NCBI GenBank assembly: GCA_946056455.1
Contig: CAMGJS010000064.1
Location: 1-6,161, forward strand
Length of the DNA: 6,161 bases
Direction: 5' to 3'
DNA from: an uncultured Clostridia bacterium
Lineage (GTDB): Bacteria; Bacillota; Clostridia; Oscillospirales; Ruminococcaceae
The notes below the pieces were generated by a model. The model saw only the letters and a program-made list of their open reading frames with translations. It made no database searches and had not been told where the DNA came from. A program made the translations under genes and the position numbers. Shown in pieces: positions 4,854-6,161 of this stretch (positions within the stretch are counted from its first letter, which is position 1; each line of letters starts with the position of its first letter).

Positions 4854-6161
4854 AATCTTCCGTTCTATACTTACGGCATCGGTAACTGTTCTTGCGGCAA
4901 CGCTTGTAATAATAACAGGTTTTTTGTACGATTATTTCACGCAAATTCAAAGAGAACAGCTTAAGGACGAGCTTTATATTGCATCGGTCGGAGCAGAAAA
5001 TGCAGGAATTGAATACCTTGAAGATATTTCGCTGAAAAATTACAGACTGACATTGATAGATAAAGACGGAAAGGTACTTTTCGACTCTGTCAAGGATGTA
5101 TCTGAAATGGAAAATCATCTTAATCGAGAAGAAATCAAGGAAGCCTTTGAAAAAGGAAAAGGAAGCAGTTCAAGATATTCCTCAACTCTTACAGAAAAAA
5201 CGCTTTACGAGGCGATACTGCTTTCTGACGGTACTGTTCTTCGTATTTCGGTAAGTCGCGCCAGCGGAATGACATTAATGCTCGGAATGGTTTATCCGAT
5301 AATAATAATCGCTATTATTGCGATAGTACTGTCGGCTGTTCTTGCAAACAAAATGTCAAAGAGAATAACAGAACCGCTTAACAAGCTCGACCTTGATAAT
5401 CCTCTTGAAAATGATACTTATGAAGAAATAACTCCCCTTTTGAAGCGTATAAGCAGGCAGAATTCAAAAATCGAGCGCAAAGTGGCAGAACTTAAACGAA
5501 AAAAAGACGAATTTGCCTATGTCACAGACAATATGCGTGAAGGTCTTGTTCTTATGGACAAAGATAAGCATATTTTAAGCATAAACCCTGCGGCAATGAC
5601 GCTTTTTGGCGCAGACGAAAATTGTATCGGAAATGAATTCATCACAATAGACCGAAAGCACGATATGATTTATGCCATCGACAAGGCTCTTTCGGACGGA
5701 CATTGTGAAATAAAGGCAATTCATAACGAGCGTGAGTATCAGTTTGAAATAAGCCGTATCGAAAATGAAAATGATGTTGTGGGAACTGTTCTTCTTGCGT
5801 TTGATATAACGGAGCAGGCAAACGCCGAGCGAATGAGGAGAGAATTTTCGGCAAATGTTTCGCACGAACTCAAAACTCCCCTGCAATCTATTACAGGCAG
5901 TGCTGAACTTATGGAAAACGGTCTTGTAAAGCCTGAAGATATGCCGAGATTTATAGGTCATATTCACAAGGAAGCAAAAAGGCTTGTAACGCTTGTTGAT
6001 GATATATTAAGACTTTCACAGCTTGACGAGGGCGGAGATATGCCGAAAGAAGAAGTTTCTCTTTATGCTGTTGCAAAGGATGTTTTTGATACTCTTAAAA
6101 ACAGCGCAAAGGAAAAAAATATCTCCCTTGACATAAGTGGCGACAACGGAAATATTTTCGG
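4843..6161 (+). CDS. phoR: Phosphate sensor histidine kinase PhoR (3' end beyond window)
   Basis: Partner kinase of the upstream regulator. Translation from ATG 4843 stays open to the last base, giving 439 residues. Order: TM1 (about 8-29); an extracytoplasmic region (30-142) with DKDGKVLFDS (74-83), ENHLNREEI (90-98) and LYEAILLSDGTVLRIS (121-136), a pattern typical of Firmicute PhoR-like sensors; TM2 (143-168); a short HAMP-like linker with SKRITEPLNKLD (172-183); a basic coiled-coil-like stretch (207-222); a cytoplasmic PAS domain (about 224-322, with DNMREGLVLMD and INPAAMTLFG); and HisKA with FSANVSHELKTPLQSI (335-350), phosphorylated His341. The HATPase domain has barely begun, so its N, G1 and G2 boxes are not visible. 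GGAGG (4830-4834) is 8 bases before the ATG, which lies inside the end of the regulator gene. The kinase call is certain; PhoR rests mainly on context. Confidence 0.93.
   Translation, partial: MTSKIFRSILTASVTVLAATLVIITGFLYDYFTQIQREQLKDELYIASVGAENAGIEYLEDISLKNYRLTLIDKDGKVLFDSVKDVSEMENHLNREEIKEAFEKGKGSSSRYSSTLTEKTLYEAILLSDGTVLRISVSRASGMTLMLGMVYPIIIIAIIAIVLSAVLANKMSKRITEPLNKLDLDNPLENDTYEEITPLLKRISRQNSKIERKVAELKRKKDEFAYVTDNMREGLVLMDKDKHILSINPAAMTLFGADENCIGNEFITIDRKHDMIYAIDKALSDGHCEIKAIHNEREYQFEISRIENENDVVGTVLLAFDITEQANAERMRREFSANVSHELKTPLQSITGSAELMENGLVKPEDMPRFIGHIHKEAKRLVTLVDDILRLSQLDEGGDMPKEEVSLYAVAKDVFDTLKNSAKEKNISLDISGDNGNIF

Noticed and set aside
5575..5967. 130-residue minus-strand open frame inside phoR
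   Set aside because: It is a shadow of the kinase PAS and HisKA coding region, which is clearly the real gene; composition is low-grade and no domain is seen.

Overview
This window carries a phosphate-starvation (Pho) locus, all on the + strand, packed as one apparent operon: pstS, pstC, pstA, pstB, phoU, an OmpR/PhoB-type response regulator (phoP/phoB) and the start of its histidine kinase phoR. The kinase frame is open to the last base, so the operon is cut by the window edge. Low-to-moderate G+C, purine-rich Shine-Dalgarno sites (AGGA, GGAG), a lipoprotein PstS with a lipobox, and the OmpR-type regulator paired with a two-TM, PAS-containing kinase point to a Gram-positive Firmicute. A gut-type Clostridia (Oscillospirales/Ruminococcaceae-like) would fit the style, but that finer placement is an impression, not something the sequence proves.

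Layout. Bases 1-131 are the leader. They contain hexamers resembling the Firmicute PhoP box (TT[AT]ACA-like) at 11-bp spacing from 29 to 67, a candidate sigma-A promoter (TTGTAA 56-61, TATACT 78-83), and TTACAAA/TTTGTAA inverted repeats overlapping the -35. pstS is at 132-932. A 68-base gap with a bulged stem-loop separates it from pstC (1001-1864; I prefer the ATG at 1001 over an upstream TTG in the same frame). pstA (1868-2719) follows after 3 bases and pstB (2742-3497) after 22. phoU (3497-4135) overlaps the pstB stop by one base. The response regulator is at 4161-4853, and phoR (4843 to the end) overlaps it by 11 bases. No intrinsic terminator is visible between any of the genes, and no gap reaches 300 bases.

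How it works together. PstS is a surface lipoprotein that captures phosphate, PstC and PstA form the membrane channel, and PstB is the ATPase. PhoU is the family known to link transporter state to kinase output. PhoR and PhoP sense and execute the response, presumably by binding the repeats upstream of pstS. If the whole set is one transcript, the regulator activates its own gene together with its negative modulator PhoU, so positive and negative feedback are built in.

I do not see a previously undescribed system here. The coding content is canonical. The items worth a second look are non-coding or translational: the dual-symmetry operator region, a 13-base leader shared exactly by pstS and pstB that could fold into a GAAA-loop hairpin around the Shine-Dalgarno, the pstS-pstC stem-loop, a hairpin that could hide the response-regulator Shine-Dalgarno, and competing inverted repeats in the phoU tail.
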